Below are positions 1-5,793 of a stretch of 13,856 nt of DNA, piece after piece; the stretch's first letter is position 1; the number at the start of each line of letters is the position of its first letter. The position numbers were made by a program, and so were the translations under genes. The notes under the pieces were generated by a model. The model searched no databases and was not told the DNA's origin. It saw nothing but the letters and a program-made list of their open reading frames with translations. This stretch comes from SZUA-430 sp044375275 (lineage in GTDB: Bacteria; Pseudomonadota; Alphaproteobacteria; Micropepsales; Micropepsaceae), in contig JBILMZ010000078.1 of assembly GCA_044375275.1 (NCBI GenBank), positions 1 to 13,856 of the forward strand, written 5' to 3'.

Positions 1-89
1 GCGAAGCTCCCCCACATTGGTTCAAAGCAAAAGCGGTAGCATCAGCTCCCGCCATGAACCAGGCGCTCACACCAACCCATTTCCGCAAA

Positions 90-136
90 CTTCCCGCTTC
101 AGCGGGGGAAGTGGCTGCGCGCCGCAGGCGCTGCAG
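90..136. repeat. Two-hairpin intergenic element
   Basis: Two adjacent hairpins are visible. The first pairs CTTCCCGC (90-97) with GCGGGGGAAG (102-111) around a TTCA loop, with two extra G in the right arm. The second pairs CTGCGCGC with GCGCTGCAG around CGCAG, with one bulged T. The layout (CTTCCC hairpin, GTGGC linker, GC-rich hairpin, GACGATGGGGG) resembles a class of small intergenic repeats common in alphaproteobacteria, but only one copy is in this window. The rest of 1-217 shows no believable gene; the open frames there have no ribosome binding site or recognisable protein. Confidence 0.3.
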
Positions 137-217
137 ACGATGGGGGACTAGCGCGCATCGATCTGCTCCATTTCTTTTGAAACACGAAGCGCACGAACCA
201 CTCCCACAAAAAAGCAT

Positions 218-372
218 TGTCATCCCGGACGCTAGCAAAGCCCAATCGCGCAAGCGATTGCTGGCGTAGCTTGCGAGCCGGGACCCAGAGCCAGCACTTC
301 TGCTCTGGGTCCCGGATCACTGACTTTTCCAGACGAAGCTCCGCTTCGGGAAAAGTCGTGTCCGGGATGACA
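218..372 (+). repeat. 155-bp intergenic repeat, copy 1
   Basis: First of four copies of the same element. It begins TGTCATCCCGG and ends CCGGGATGACA, so its termini are inverted repeats. Inside are three hairpins in order: CAATCGC-GCAA-GCGATTG (a GNRA-type loop), a GC-rich hairpin with arms CCGGGACCCAGAG / CTCTGGGTCCCGG around a variable loop, and one with arms GACTTTTCC / GGGAAAAGTC. This copy lies 3' of the leftward gene ending at 405. I see no flanking target-site duplication and no transposase, so it looks like a non-coding, possibly non-autonomous, mobile or structural element. Confidence 0.9.
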
Positions 373-404
373 GTGATAACTTGAAAGTCAGAGCCGGCTG
401 AAAG

Positions 405-983
405 TCACCCCAACCGCCGCCGATCCGCCAGCAACCCCAGCCCCACCACCGCCAAGGCAACGGCAATCAGCACATGATAGGCGTGCCACGCCATCGCCTC
501 ACCCAGCCACGGCGCCCGGCGGATCAGCAGCACATTGACCAGCAGGATCACAACACCCGCCGGAACGAGCCACGAAGCCCCGAGCCGCACGCGCCCCCAA
601 AGCGCAGCCCCGAGAGCTATCACAAGGGCCACAATGAACAGCGGCGCGATCAGGGGCTTGGCGAGAAGAAAGACAGCAGCCGCACAAACCAGAATGCCAC
701 CCGCCAGAAGCCTATGATCCCGGTTGACGATGCGCTGAAGGCAGACGGCCGCAAGCACCACAGCGCCCGCAAGCCCCAACATCAGGGACGCACCCGAATG
801 AAACCCGGCGAGCTCATCCTGCAAGCCACCACCCAGGCGAATGACACCGATCGCAGCGGGCACTGCAAAACAGGCCATCACCATGGCCGGCATTCGCTGC
901 CCGTTGCGCCATAGCGCCATCCCGGCCCAGCACGCAACAAGCACGATTACAGCGTCAGACAACGCATAATGCGCGGGCATCAT
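405..983 (-). CDS. Hypothetical polytopic membrane protein
   Basis: A 192-residue protein made almost entirely of hydrophobic segments, roughly six or seven predicted membrane helices separated by short Arg-rich turns (for example WRNGQR near residue 26 and ADRRRLG at the C-terminus). I do not recognise a family and see no catalytic motif. The start ATG at 983 overlaps the stop of the upstream fatty acid hydroxylase family gene by four bases (ATGA), which indicates translational coupling; a second ATG follows immediately at 980. The shared operon suggests it acts with that enzyme in the membrane, but this is inference from position. The 155-bp repeat follows 33 bp after its stop codon and may end the transcript. 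Confidence 0.8.
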   Translation of the reverse strand: MMPAHYALSDAVIVLVACWAGMALWRNGQRMPAMVMACFAVPAAIGVIRLGGGLQDELAGFHSGASLMLGLAGAVVLAAVCLQRIVNRDHRLLAGGILVCAAAVFLLAKPLIAPLFIVALVIALGAALWGRVRLGASWLVPAGVVILLVNVLLIRRAPWLGEAMAWHAYHVLIAVALAVVGLGLLADRRRLG

Positions 984-1903
984 GCCTTCTTCAGGCCTTC
1001 TTCCGGAAGCAGTCCCGCCTGGCGCTTGATGTCGGTCGATGTCAGCCGCGACCCGTCATGGCTCCAGCCCGGCGGTGCAAACACGTAGCAAAGCCGCTGC
1101 CACAGGCTCAGCCCGCTTTGGCTCGCATCCTTTGCAATGCCGACATACTCATGGGTCAGGATCGTGATGGGATTATACGTGTCGAGGTTCTTGACCAGGC
1201 CATAATCAACCGGCTCGTTCCGGTCCTCCTCCACAAAGGTGCCCAGCATCCGGTCCCAGATGATCAGCGTTCCGGCGTAGTTCGCATCCAGATACTTGGG
1301 ATTGCGACCATGGTGCACCCGGTGATGGCTTGGCGTGTTGAAGACATATTCGACCCAGCCCGGCAGGCGATCAATCGTCTCCGTATGCAGGAAGAACTGA
1401 TAGGTCGCGTTGAGCACGCCGCAGAATATGACAAGCACCGGATCAAAGCCGATCACGATGAGCGGCACTTTCAGGAACATGGTGCCGGTGAAGTGCTTCA
1501 TCCAGCTCTGGCGCAGCGCAATCGGCAGATTGTAGTTCGTCGAACTGTGATGCGTGACATGCATCGCCCAGCCCCAGCGCACGCGGTGGCAGATGCGGTG
1601 GTGCACGTAGAAACGAAAGTCGTCGAGGATGAAGCAGATCACGAACGCCCACCACGTGTTGGGGATGTCGGCAATCGCGAAGATCTGCGCCCCAAAGAGC
1701 GCGGCAGTCGTGATGAAGGCGAAGATCGCGTTCACCGGATCGCTGGCAAGCCCGAGGAAGATCGAGAGAGCGGAGTCCTTCAGCGGCACTTTGCCCTTGC
1801 GCCGCAGGAAACCGATCAGGCCCAGCTCGAGCACGACGCCGATGGCAAAGGCCGCAAGCATGATCACCACCCAGTTCTGGGCCATGAATTGATCGACTGT
1901 CAC
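980..1903 (-). CDS. Fatty acid hydroxylase / sterol desaturase family protein
   Basis: A membrane di-iron hydroxylase or desaturase-like protein of about 307 residues. Three histidine boxes typical of the family are present: HRICH, HVTHH and HRVHH (near residues 112-116, 125-129 and 204-208 counted from the longer start). They lie on the cytosolic side between hydrophobic segments and would bind the two irons. The family hydroxylates or desaturates lipid or sterol-like substrates; the substrate here cannot be told. Start choice: the frame opens at ATG 1933 but that codon has no ribosome binding site, while GTG at 1903 has GGGGAGG five bases upstream, so I prefer 1903. It is the first gene of a two-gene operon and is divergent from a LysR regulator, which may control it. 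Confidence 0.85.
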   Translation of the reverse strand: MTVDQFMAQNWVVIMLAAFAIGVVLELGLIGFLRRKGKVPLKDSALSIFLGLASDPVNAIFAFITTAALFGAQIFAIADIPNTWWAFVICFILDDFRFYVHHRICHRVRWGWAMHVTHHSSTNYNLPIALRQSWMKHFTGTMFLKVPLIVIGFDPVLVIFCGVLNATYQFFLHTETIDRLPGWVEYVFNTPSHHRVHHGRNPKYLDANYAGTLIIWDRMLGTFVEEDRNEPVDYGLVKNLDTYNPITILTHEYVGIAKDASQSGLSLWQRLCYVFAPPGWSHDGSRLTSTDIKRQAGLLPEEGLKKA

Positions 1904-1933
1904 AAGCGCCTCCCCGGTCAATCCTCCGGACAT

Positions 1934-1993
1934 AGGCGGGCATGTTCGGACTTGGAATTGAATAATTAGGCATCATTGTGTAGTTTTTGGAAC
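1934..1993. promoter_or_regulatory. Divergent promoter region of LysR / hydroxylase operon
   Basis: The short AT-rich gap between the two divergent genes contains a perfect inverted repeat, AATT-GAAT-AATT, at 1956-1967. LysR-type regulators typically bind AT-rich interrupted dyads in such shared promoter regions and regulate the divergent target as well as themselves. The site is therefore a candidate operator. No confident -35/-10 pair can be assigned by eye. Confidence 0.4.
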
Positions 1994-2902
1994 ATGGAAC
2001 TCAACCTGACCCGATTGCGCCGGTTTATGGCCGTTTACCGGAATGCGAGCTTCACGCTCGCCGCGGAAGAGCTGGGCATGACCCACTCCGCGCTAACCAA
2101 ATCCGTGCAGCAACTGGAGCAGGAGCTGGGCGTTGAGGTGTTCGAGCGCACGACGCGCATGGTCGTGGCGACGGAAGCGGGCATTCGGCTCGCAACGCGT
2201 GCCGAGGAACTGCTCGCCTTCGCCGACGAGATCGGGGAGGAAGTCGTCTCGGGCAAGCGGCACATCCGGCTGATCGCGGGGCCGGCCGTCATCGAAGCCT
2301 CCCTCGCCCCCGTCCTCGTGACCTTTCACAAGAGGCATCCGGCCGTGCGCGTCACGGCAGAGACCATGCCACCAGACATCGCTGTCGCCCGCCTGCGTCG
2401 GCGGGAGGTCCACTTGCTGCTCTATCATTCAACGACCATTCGCGCCTTTCCTGACCGGCGCGCGTTCCGGATCACCGAAATCATAGACGAGGCCTACGTC
2501 GCCGTGATGCGCAAGGGCCATCCGGCGCTCTTGGGCGACCGCTCGCTCGATTCAATGCTGGAACACGAATGGGCCATTCCAGGCTACGACCGGCTCTATC
2601 GCACCGCCATACCCTCGGCGATCGAGGAGAAATACCGACGCGCCGGCTTCCCGCACTACCGCATCCTCAGCTTGGGAACTTGCCTGGCCCTGGCCGCGGA
2701 AAGCGACCTGATCACGCTCTTGCCGGAGCCCTTCGCGCGCCGGGAAGCAGCCGGCCTCAACCTCGCGATCATCCCGATGCCCCTGGCCGACGGCGCAAGA
2801 TACATCGTCAGCGCCACAACACTCGCCAACGACCCCGTGGACCCGGTGCTCGAGGAACTGATTGGGATGTTCGCAGGCCGCCCGCGTTCCGGTCGAAAAT
2901 AA
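1994..2902 (+). CDS. LysR-family transcriptional regulator
   Basis: A 302-residue LysR-type regulator of normal family length. The N-terminal winged helix-turn-helix spans about residues 4-63 (LTRLRRFMAVYRNASF, then TLAAEELGMTHSALTKSVQQ), followed by a linker helix and a periplasmic-binding-like effector domain. The frame is open from an ATG at 1976, but the domain starts immediately after the ATG at 1994, which has a weak GGA upstream, so I use 1994. It is divergent from the hydroxylase/membrane-protein operon and probably regulates it; the inducer is unknown. Downstream, 58 bp after the stop, is an inverted copy of the 155-bp repeat in a convergent intergenic gap. Confidence 0.92.
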   Translation: MELNLTRLRRFMAVYRNASFTLAAEELGMTHSALTKSVQQLEQELGVEVFERTTRMVVATEAGIRLATRAEELLAFADEIGEEVVSGKRHIRLIAGPAVIEASLAPVLVTFHKRHPAVRVTAETMPPDIAVARLRRREVHLLLYHSTTIRAFPDRRAFRITEIIDEAYVAVMRKGHPALLGDRSLDSMLEHEWAIPGYDRLYRTAIPSAIEEKYRRAGFPHYRILSLGTCLALAAESDLITLLPEPFARREAAGLNLAIIPMPLADGARYIVSATTLANDPVDPVLEELIGMFAGRPRSGRK

Positions 2903-2959
2903 GCCCCCCTCGTCATGGCCGCGCAAACCGACACATGGTACTTGCGAGAGAAAATGCAC

Positions 2960-3114
2960 TGTCATCCCGGACGCGACTTTTCCCGAAGCGAAGCTTCGCC
3001 CGGAAAAGTCAGTGATCCGGGACCCAGGGCAGAAGTGATGGCTCTCGGTCCCGGATCGCAAGCGATGCCATCAATCGCTTGCGCGATTGGGCTTCGCTAG
3101 CGTCCGGGATGACA
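2960..3114 (-). repeat. 155-bp intergenic repeat, copy 2 (inverted)
   Basis: Same element as at 218-372, but in the opposite orientation. Ends are TGTCATCCCGG and CCGGGATGACA. The three internal hairpins are recognisable, with some substitutions in the central GC-rich arms (CTCGGTCCCGG opposite CCGGGACCCAGGG) and a different central loop. It lies between the 3' ends of the convergent LysR gene and the small helix-turn-helix gene, where its hairpins could act as a two-way transcript end. Confidence 0.9.
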
Positions 3115-3146
3115 TTGCAAATGTGTGCGCGACAATCCGGAAAGCC

Positions 3147-3341
3147 TTAGCCAGCACTATACCCGTGCTTCATCCAGCACCTCACCGCCGCCGCGACAGG
3201 ACCTGGCACAGCCACTTGCCCTGCCAGCCAGCGCGTCACGCTGGCGCGGTCCGAGTCCAGGGCTTCCGCGAAGCGGGACTGCCAGCCCCTGTCGGGGCCA
3301 AACAGCTGGAACGCCGCTTCACGGAGCTCCTTCGTACTCAT
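3147..3341 (-). CDS. Small helix-turn-helix-like protein overlapping rsr
   Basis: A 64-residue protein starting MSTKELREAAFQLFG and ending in a TAA at 3147. Its middle (GWQSRFAEALDSDRASVTRWLAG) reads like a helix-turn-helix: an A-x-x-L-x-x-D first helix, a short turn, and an S-V-T-R-W recognition helix, followed by the PGPVAAAVRCW pattern seen in small Cro/XRE-like proteins. The start at 3341 lies inside the 3' end of rsr (23-bp overlap); AGGAG and GAGG motifs precede it. The tight overlap implies co-translation with rsr. It may regulate the rsr locus or be a small partner protein; neither is shown. The frame also extends upstream within rsr, but that extension has no protein-like content. 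Confidence 0.6.
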   Translation of the reverse strand: MSTKELREAAFQLFGPDRGWQSRFAEALDSDRASVTRWLAGQVAVPGPVAAAVRCWMKHGYSAG

Positions 3342-4656
3342 TTGCCTCGTACTCCTGGATGAACCGGAAGATTGACTCCGAGAAACCGTCAATGTGGATC
3401 CACTCCCCGTAACCAACGCCGTTCTTCGCCGAAGCCACATTGATCATGTAACTGTGCTTCGCGACTGGAGGCGGCACGTCATCGGCCGACTGCTCATCGG
3501 TGATCACGATCAGCCGGTCATGGCGCTCCTTCATCAGCGTCTGAAGCGCCATGCCAAGATAGGTGGCTCCCCGCGGCTGGCTGTTCAGGATCGCATCGAC
3601 TCCCGCCATCCCCTTGCGCGGCGGCACCTCCCGCAGATGCTGGGAGAAGCTGAACACCCGCACATCACCGGTGATGACGCTGGCAAGCACGGCACCCGCA
3701 TCAAGACGGCTCAGGTCCGACCGTTGCGACAGCGGGGCCTGCATGGAACCGGAAACGTCAACGAGCACGATTGTCTTGCCCGGAAACACGCGCGCCTCCG
3801 CAATCGACGCCACAAGCGCCTGGTCAATCGTGTCCTCATACCGCGGACAGGCGCGAGCCGCCGCCAGATAGCGGAACGGCAGCACACGATGCGCACCACG
3901 ACGCGCCAGCAGGGCCTCGCGGACCAGGCCCTCGTCGCATCCGGCCTCGTTCATGTTCCGCAGGTTGCGCAGCAGCGCGAGATAGCCGAGCTTCTCCTCG
4001 CGCATGAGCCGCTCAAACGTATCCTTCGCGTCGGCTCCGCCGGACAACGCGACCTCCCACGTATCCGGCGCCTCGAGCTCATTGGCAACGAGCTTCTTCC
4101 AGAGGTCCGCCTGCGCATCGTCGACAGGCTTGGCATGACACAGGAACAGCACGTCACGCAGACGCACCACATTCGCGCGGTCATACTTGGCCAGCTGGTA
4201 GGCATCGAACTTCGTGAATGCCCGCGCCAGCCCCTTCTTGATCTGGGATGACAGCTTGTTCTTGACCTTGTCCGGCGTAACGCCGTTCAGCAGCGCGTGC
4301 ACCACGACGAACTCGGTCAGCTCGTCGGCACGCTGGATCACGCGATGAATGGTATTCGCAACGATCGCATCACCGCGCGCATGGCGGGCAAGCGCCGACG
4401 CCAGCAGCAGCGGCACGTGGCGCAGGTGATACTGCTCGCGCGCCTCCACGGCCAGCTCGGCAATCGTAACCGGAGCAACCTTCTCGCAAAGCGCGAGGAT
4501 CCGCTGGGCGATGCTCTCGCCCTCCTCATAGAACTCGCGCTCCCACAGCAGGCAGGACAGGACAGAGCGGCGCAGGGCCTGCTCCGCGCTCATGCGTGCA
4601 GCCACAGCCCCTTGATGGGTCTTCTGGTCAAAACGGGCCTTGGCGTTCAGTTGCAT
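3319..4656 (-). CDS. rsr: Ro60/Rsr family TROVE-domain protein
   Basis: A bacterial Ro60 orthologue (Rsr) of 445 residues. Residues about 5-270 form the helical TROVE RNA-binding ring; residues about 290-440 form a von Willebrand A domain with a complete MIDAS: D300-V-S302-G-S304, then T365 in RGATYLG and D387 in VITDE. In characterised bacteria Rsr binds Y RNAs and works with exoribonucleases in rRNA maturation and structured-RNA decay under stress. Start choice: ATG codons at 4686 and 4668 are in frame, but only the ATG at 4656 has a good ribosome binding site (GGAGG, five bases away), and it matches family N-termini. Two structured-RNA-like units begin 34 bp upstream. A small HTH gene overlaps its 3' end. 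No RtcB/RtcA repair genes are present in the window. Confidence 0.9.
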   Translation of the reverse strand: MQLNAKARFDQKTHQGAVAARMSAEQALRRSVLSCLLWEREFYEEGESIAQRILALCEKVAPVTIAELAVEAREQYHLRHVPLLLASALARHARGDAIVANTIHRVIQRADELTEFVVVHALLNGVTPDKVKNKLSSQIKKGLARAFTKFDAYQLAKYDRANVVRLRDVLFLCHAKPVDDAQADLWKKLVANELEAPDTWEVALSGGADAKDTFERLMREEKLGYLALLRNLRNMNEAGCDEGLVREALLARRGAHRVLPFRYLAAARACPRYEDTIDQALVASIAEARVFPGKTIVLVDVSGSMQAPLSQRSDLSRLDAGAVLASVITGDVRVFSFSQHLREVPPRKGMAGVDAILNSQPRGATYLGMALQTLMKERHDRLIVITDEQSADDVPPPVAKHSYMINVASAKNGVGYGEWIHIDGFSESIFRFIQEYEANEYEGAP

Positions 4657-4689
4657 GTCATCCTCCATCGTTGCCCGTGGCAGCATGGC

Positions 4690-4781
4690 GAAGCAGAGGA
4701 ACAGGCGACCCCGGAGACGGGCCGAAGCCCAATGCGTTCTCTGACGAAAACGAAGTAACCGGTGTCTACGCCATCTGCTTC
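4690..4781 (+). ncRNA. Candidate structured RNA unit A (possible Y-RNA-like)
   Basis: A proposed fold, + strand numbering. P1 pairs 4690-4697 with 4774-4781; P2 GGCG 4704-4707 with CGCC 4769-4772; P3 CCGG 4711-4714 with 4759-4762; then hairpins P4 (GGGC 4719-4722 / GCCC 4727-4730, loop CGAA) and P5 (CGTT 4735-4738 / AACG 4749-4752), followed by the unpaired AAGTAA. Unit B has the same plan with different helix sequences but the same linkers (AGGAACAGGCGA, CGAAGTAACCG, CTACGCCAT). Strand is uncertain: purine-rich linkers and a downstream terminator-like hairpin favour +, but on the other strand P4 would carry a stable UUCG tetraloop and the unit would sit in the rsr leader. Its size (about 90 nt) is in the range of Y RNAs. 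Confidence 0.5.
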
Positions 4782-4785
4782 ACGA

Positions 4786-4866
4786 TGCCCAGGAACAGGC
4801 GAGTGCGGTGTTGGCCCGAGGCCTATGTCGCAATAAGCGAAGTAACCGCGCCCTACGCCATGGGCA
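4786..4866 (+). ncRNA. Candidate structured RNA unit B, paralogue of unit A
   Basis: Second copy of the unit, four bases after unit A. P1 pairs TGCCCA 4786-4791 with TGGGCA 4861-4866; P2 GGCG 4798-4801 with CGCC 4856-4859; P3 GCGGT 4805-4809 with ACCGC 4845-4849; hairpins P4 (GGCC 4813-4816 / 4820-4823, loop CGA) and P5 (CGC 4829-4831 / GCG 4837-4839, loop AATAA). Compared with unit A, P1, P4 and P5 have different bases yet keep pairing, and the first P3 pair changes from C-G to G-C. Linker sequences are conserved. It sits upstream of rsr, where bacteria often encode one or two Y RNAs, but no YrlA-like tRNA module is visible. Strand uncertain as for unit A. Confidence 0.5.
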
Positions 4867-4884
4867 CATACTGAATGCCACGAC

Positions 4885-4910
4885 TTGTTGCATATTGCAA
4901 CAACTTTTTT
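4885..4910 (+). terminator. Dyad followed by T6: weak terminator or operator
   Basis: A perfect 8-bp inverted repeat, TTGTTGCA-TAT-TGCAACAA, is followed after one C by six T on the + strand. It lies 18 bp after RNA unit B, so it could end a rightward RNA transcript. The stem is AT-rich, hence a weak terminator. Alternatively, because it also lies upstream of the leftward rsr transcription unit, it could be an operator. The sequence does not decide between these. Confidence 0.4.
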
Positions 4911-4992
4911 CATCGATGTTTGCGCACGACGTGATGAGCAAAAAACTCTCACCATCCAACCCACGCGTCTCATGCTCGACGACACAAAGCTG

Positions 4993-5146
4993 TGTCATCC
5001 CGGTCGCTAGCAAAGCCCAATCGCGCAAGCGATTGATGGCGTCGCTTGCGAACCGGGACCCAGAGCCACACATCCGCCCTGGGTCCCGGATCGCTGACTT
5101 TTCCGATCGAAGCTTCGCTTCGGGAAAAGTCGCGTCCGGGATGACA
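4993..5146 (+). repeat. 155-bp intergenic repeat, copy 3
   Basis: Third copy, 154 bp, same orientation as copies 1 and 4. It opens TGTCATCCCGGTCG (T instead of A at the variable position, shared with copy 4) and closes CGCGTCCGGGATGACA. The three internal hairpins are conserved and the central loop differs. Unlike the other copies it lies in a divergent gap, between the rsr/RNA locus and ydbS. Together with the inverted copy 2 it brackets the HTH-rsr-RNA cassette, and with the direct copy 4 it brackets ydbST. Confidence 0.9.
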
Positions 5147-5195
5147 GCCGATTTTATCCGACAAGCAAGTAACACATCACATCATCACACCCACC

Positions 5196-5219
5196 CTTCG
5201 CGCATTCGCGCCTTCGCGT
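5196..5219 (+). repeat. Three tandem octamers of CTTCGCGC type
   Basis: Three consecutive eight-base units, CTTCGCGC, ATTCGCGC and CTTCGCGT, followed by GCGAAA. They lie in the gene-free 4911-5310 stretch upstream of ydbS, which otherwise holds repeat copy 3 and nothing else I can assign. A related degenerate motif (CACGAAGCGCACGAA) is at 183-197 on the opposite strand sense. Function unknown. Confidence 0.45.
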
Positions 5220-5310
5220 GCGAAACCCTTGCCCCCAACCGCAATTGAGGCGCGCCGGTATATGGAGTAAGGCTGCCCATGCATACTCAAGCTCCCTCCA
5301 CGGACACACA

Positions 5311-5793
5311 ATGACCCCACCGGCAATCACCTGGACACCACTCGAGCCCGGCCAGTTGAAGGCGACGCGCATCGGTGCCGCCATCGTGTCACTCGTGGTG
5401 ATCACCTTTGTAACCGGCCTCGACTACGGACTTTACCAGGACGGAAAGACCCCGCTCGGCGTGATCGCAGCACCAACCGCCCTGTTCCTGCTCTATCAGG
5501 TCATCGAAGGCACGCGACGACGATTCAGTCGGTGGGGATATGCGAAGACCGAAGATGAGCTGCACGTCGCGCATGGCGTGTTCGTTCACACGGAAACGTC
5601 GGTCGCCTTTCACCGTGTGCAGCATATCGACATCGCGCAGGGCCCGGTCGAGCGGCTGTGCGGCGTCTGCCAGCTTGTGCTGAACACCGCCGGTACGCTC
5701 AACAGCAAGATCCGGCTGCCCGGACTTTCACGCGCAACGGCCGAGGCCCTGCGCGATGAAATCCGCCAGCACATCCGGGCCGACAAGGAATGA
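5311..5793 (+). CDS. ydbS: PH domain membrane protein, YdbS-like
   Basis: A 160-residue protein with two membrane helices (about residues 18-36 and 47-66) and one C-terminal bacterial PH domain (bPH_2, about 75-155; core LHVAHGVFVHTETSVAFHRV, then QHIDIAQGPVERLCGV). This is the architecture of YdbS. The frame is open from an ATG at 5218, but the added residues are low-complexity and cross the octamer tract; the family-like protein begins at ATG 5311, although no strong ribosome binding site is seen there. The stop overlaps the start of the next gene (ATGA), so the pair is translationally coupled. YdbS/YdbT proteins are believed to form a membrane complex with no settled biochemical role. The gene name is by architecture, not by demonstrated orthology. 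Confidence 0.8.
   Translation: MTPPAITWTPLEPGQLKATRIGAAIVSLVVITFVTGLDYGLYQDGKTPLGVIAAPTALFLLYQVIEGTRRRFSRWGYAKTEDELHVAHGVFVHTETSVAFHRVQHIDIAQGPVERLCGVCQLVLNTAGTLNSKIRLPGLSRATAEALRDEIRQHIRADKE

Noticed and set aside
219..371. Many open frames through the 155-bp repeats giving VIPDA...-like peptides
   Set aside because: They occur in every copy in several frames, lack starts with ribosome binding sites and follow the palindromes of a non-coding element.
4657..4686. Longer rsr starts at 4686 and 4668
   Set aside because: Neither has a ribosome binding site; GGAGG sits five bases before the ATG at 4656, and family N-termini match that start.
4690..4866. CRISPR array or tRNA pair
   Set aside because: Only two diverged units with internally paired sequence and no identical short repeats; no tRNA cloverleaf or T-loop motif can be drawn.
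4859..4880. Sigma-54 promoter upstream of rsr, as in enterobacterial rsr operons
   Set aside because: TGGCAT is present on the minus strand but the GC of the -12 element is two bases too far away, so it does not fit TGGCAC-N5-TTGC.
4647..4985. Minus-strand 112-residue ORF across the RNA units, with two similar GYF-containing segments
   Set aside because: The protein similarity is a by-product of the duplicated RNA units; it overlaps the rsr start and has no ribosome binding site or known domain.
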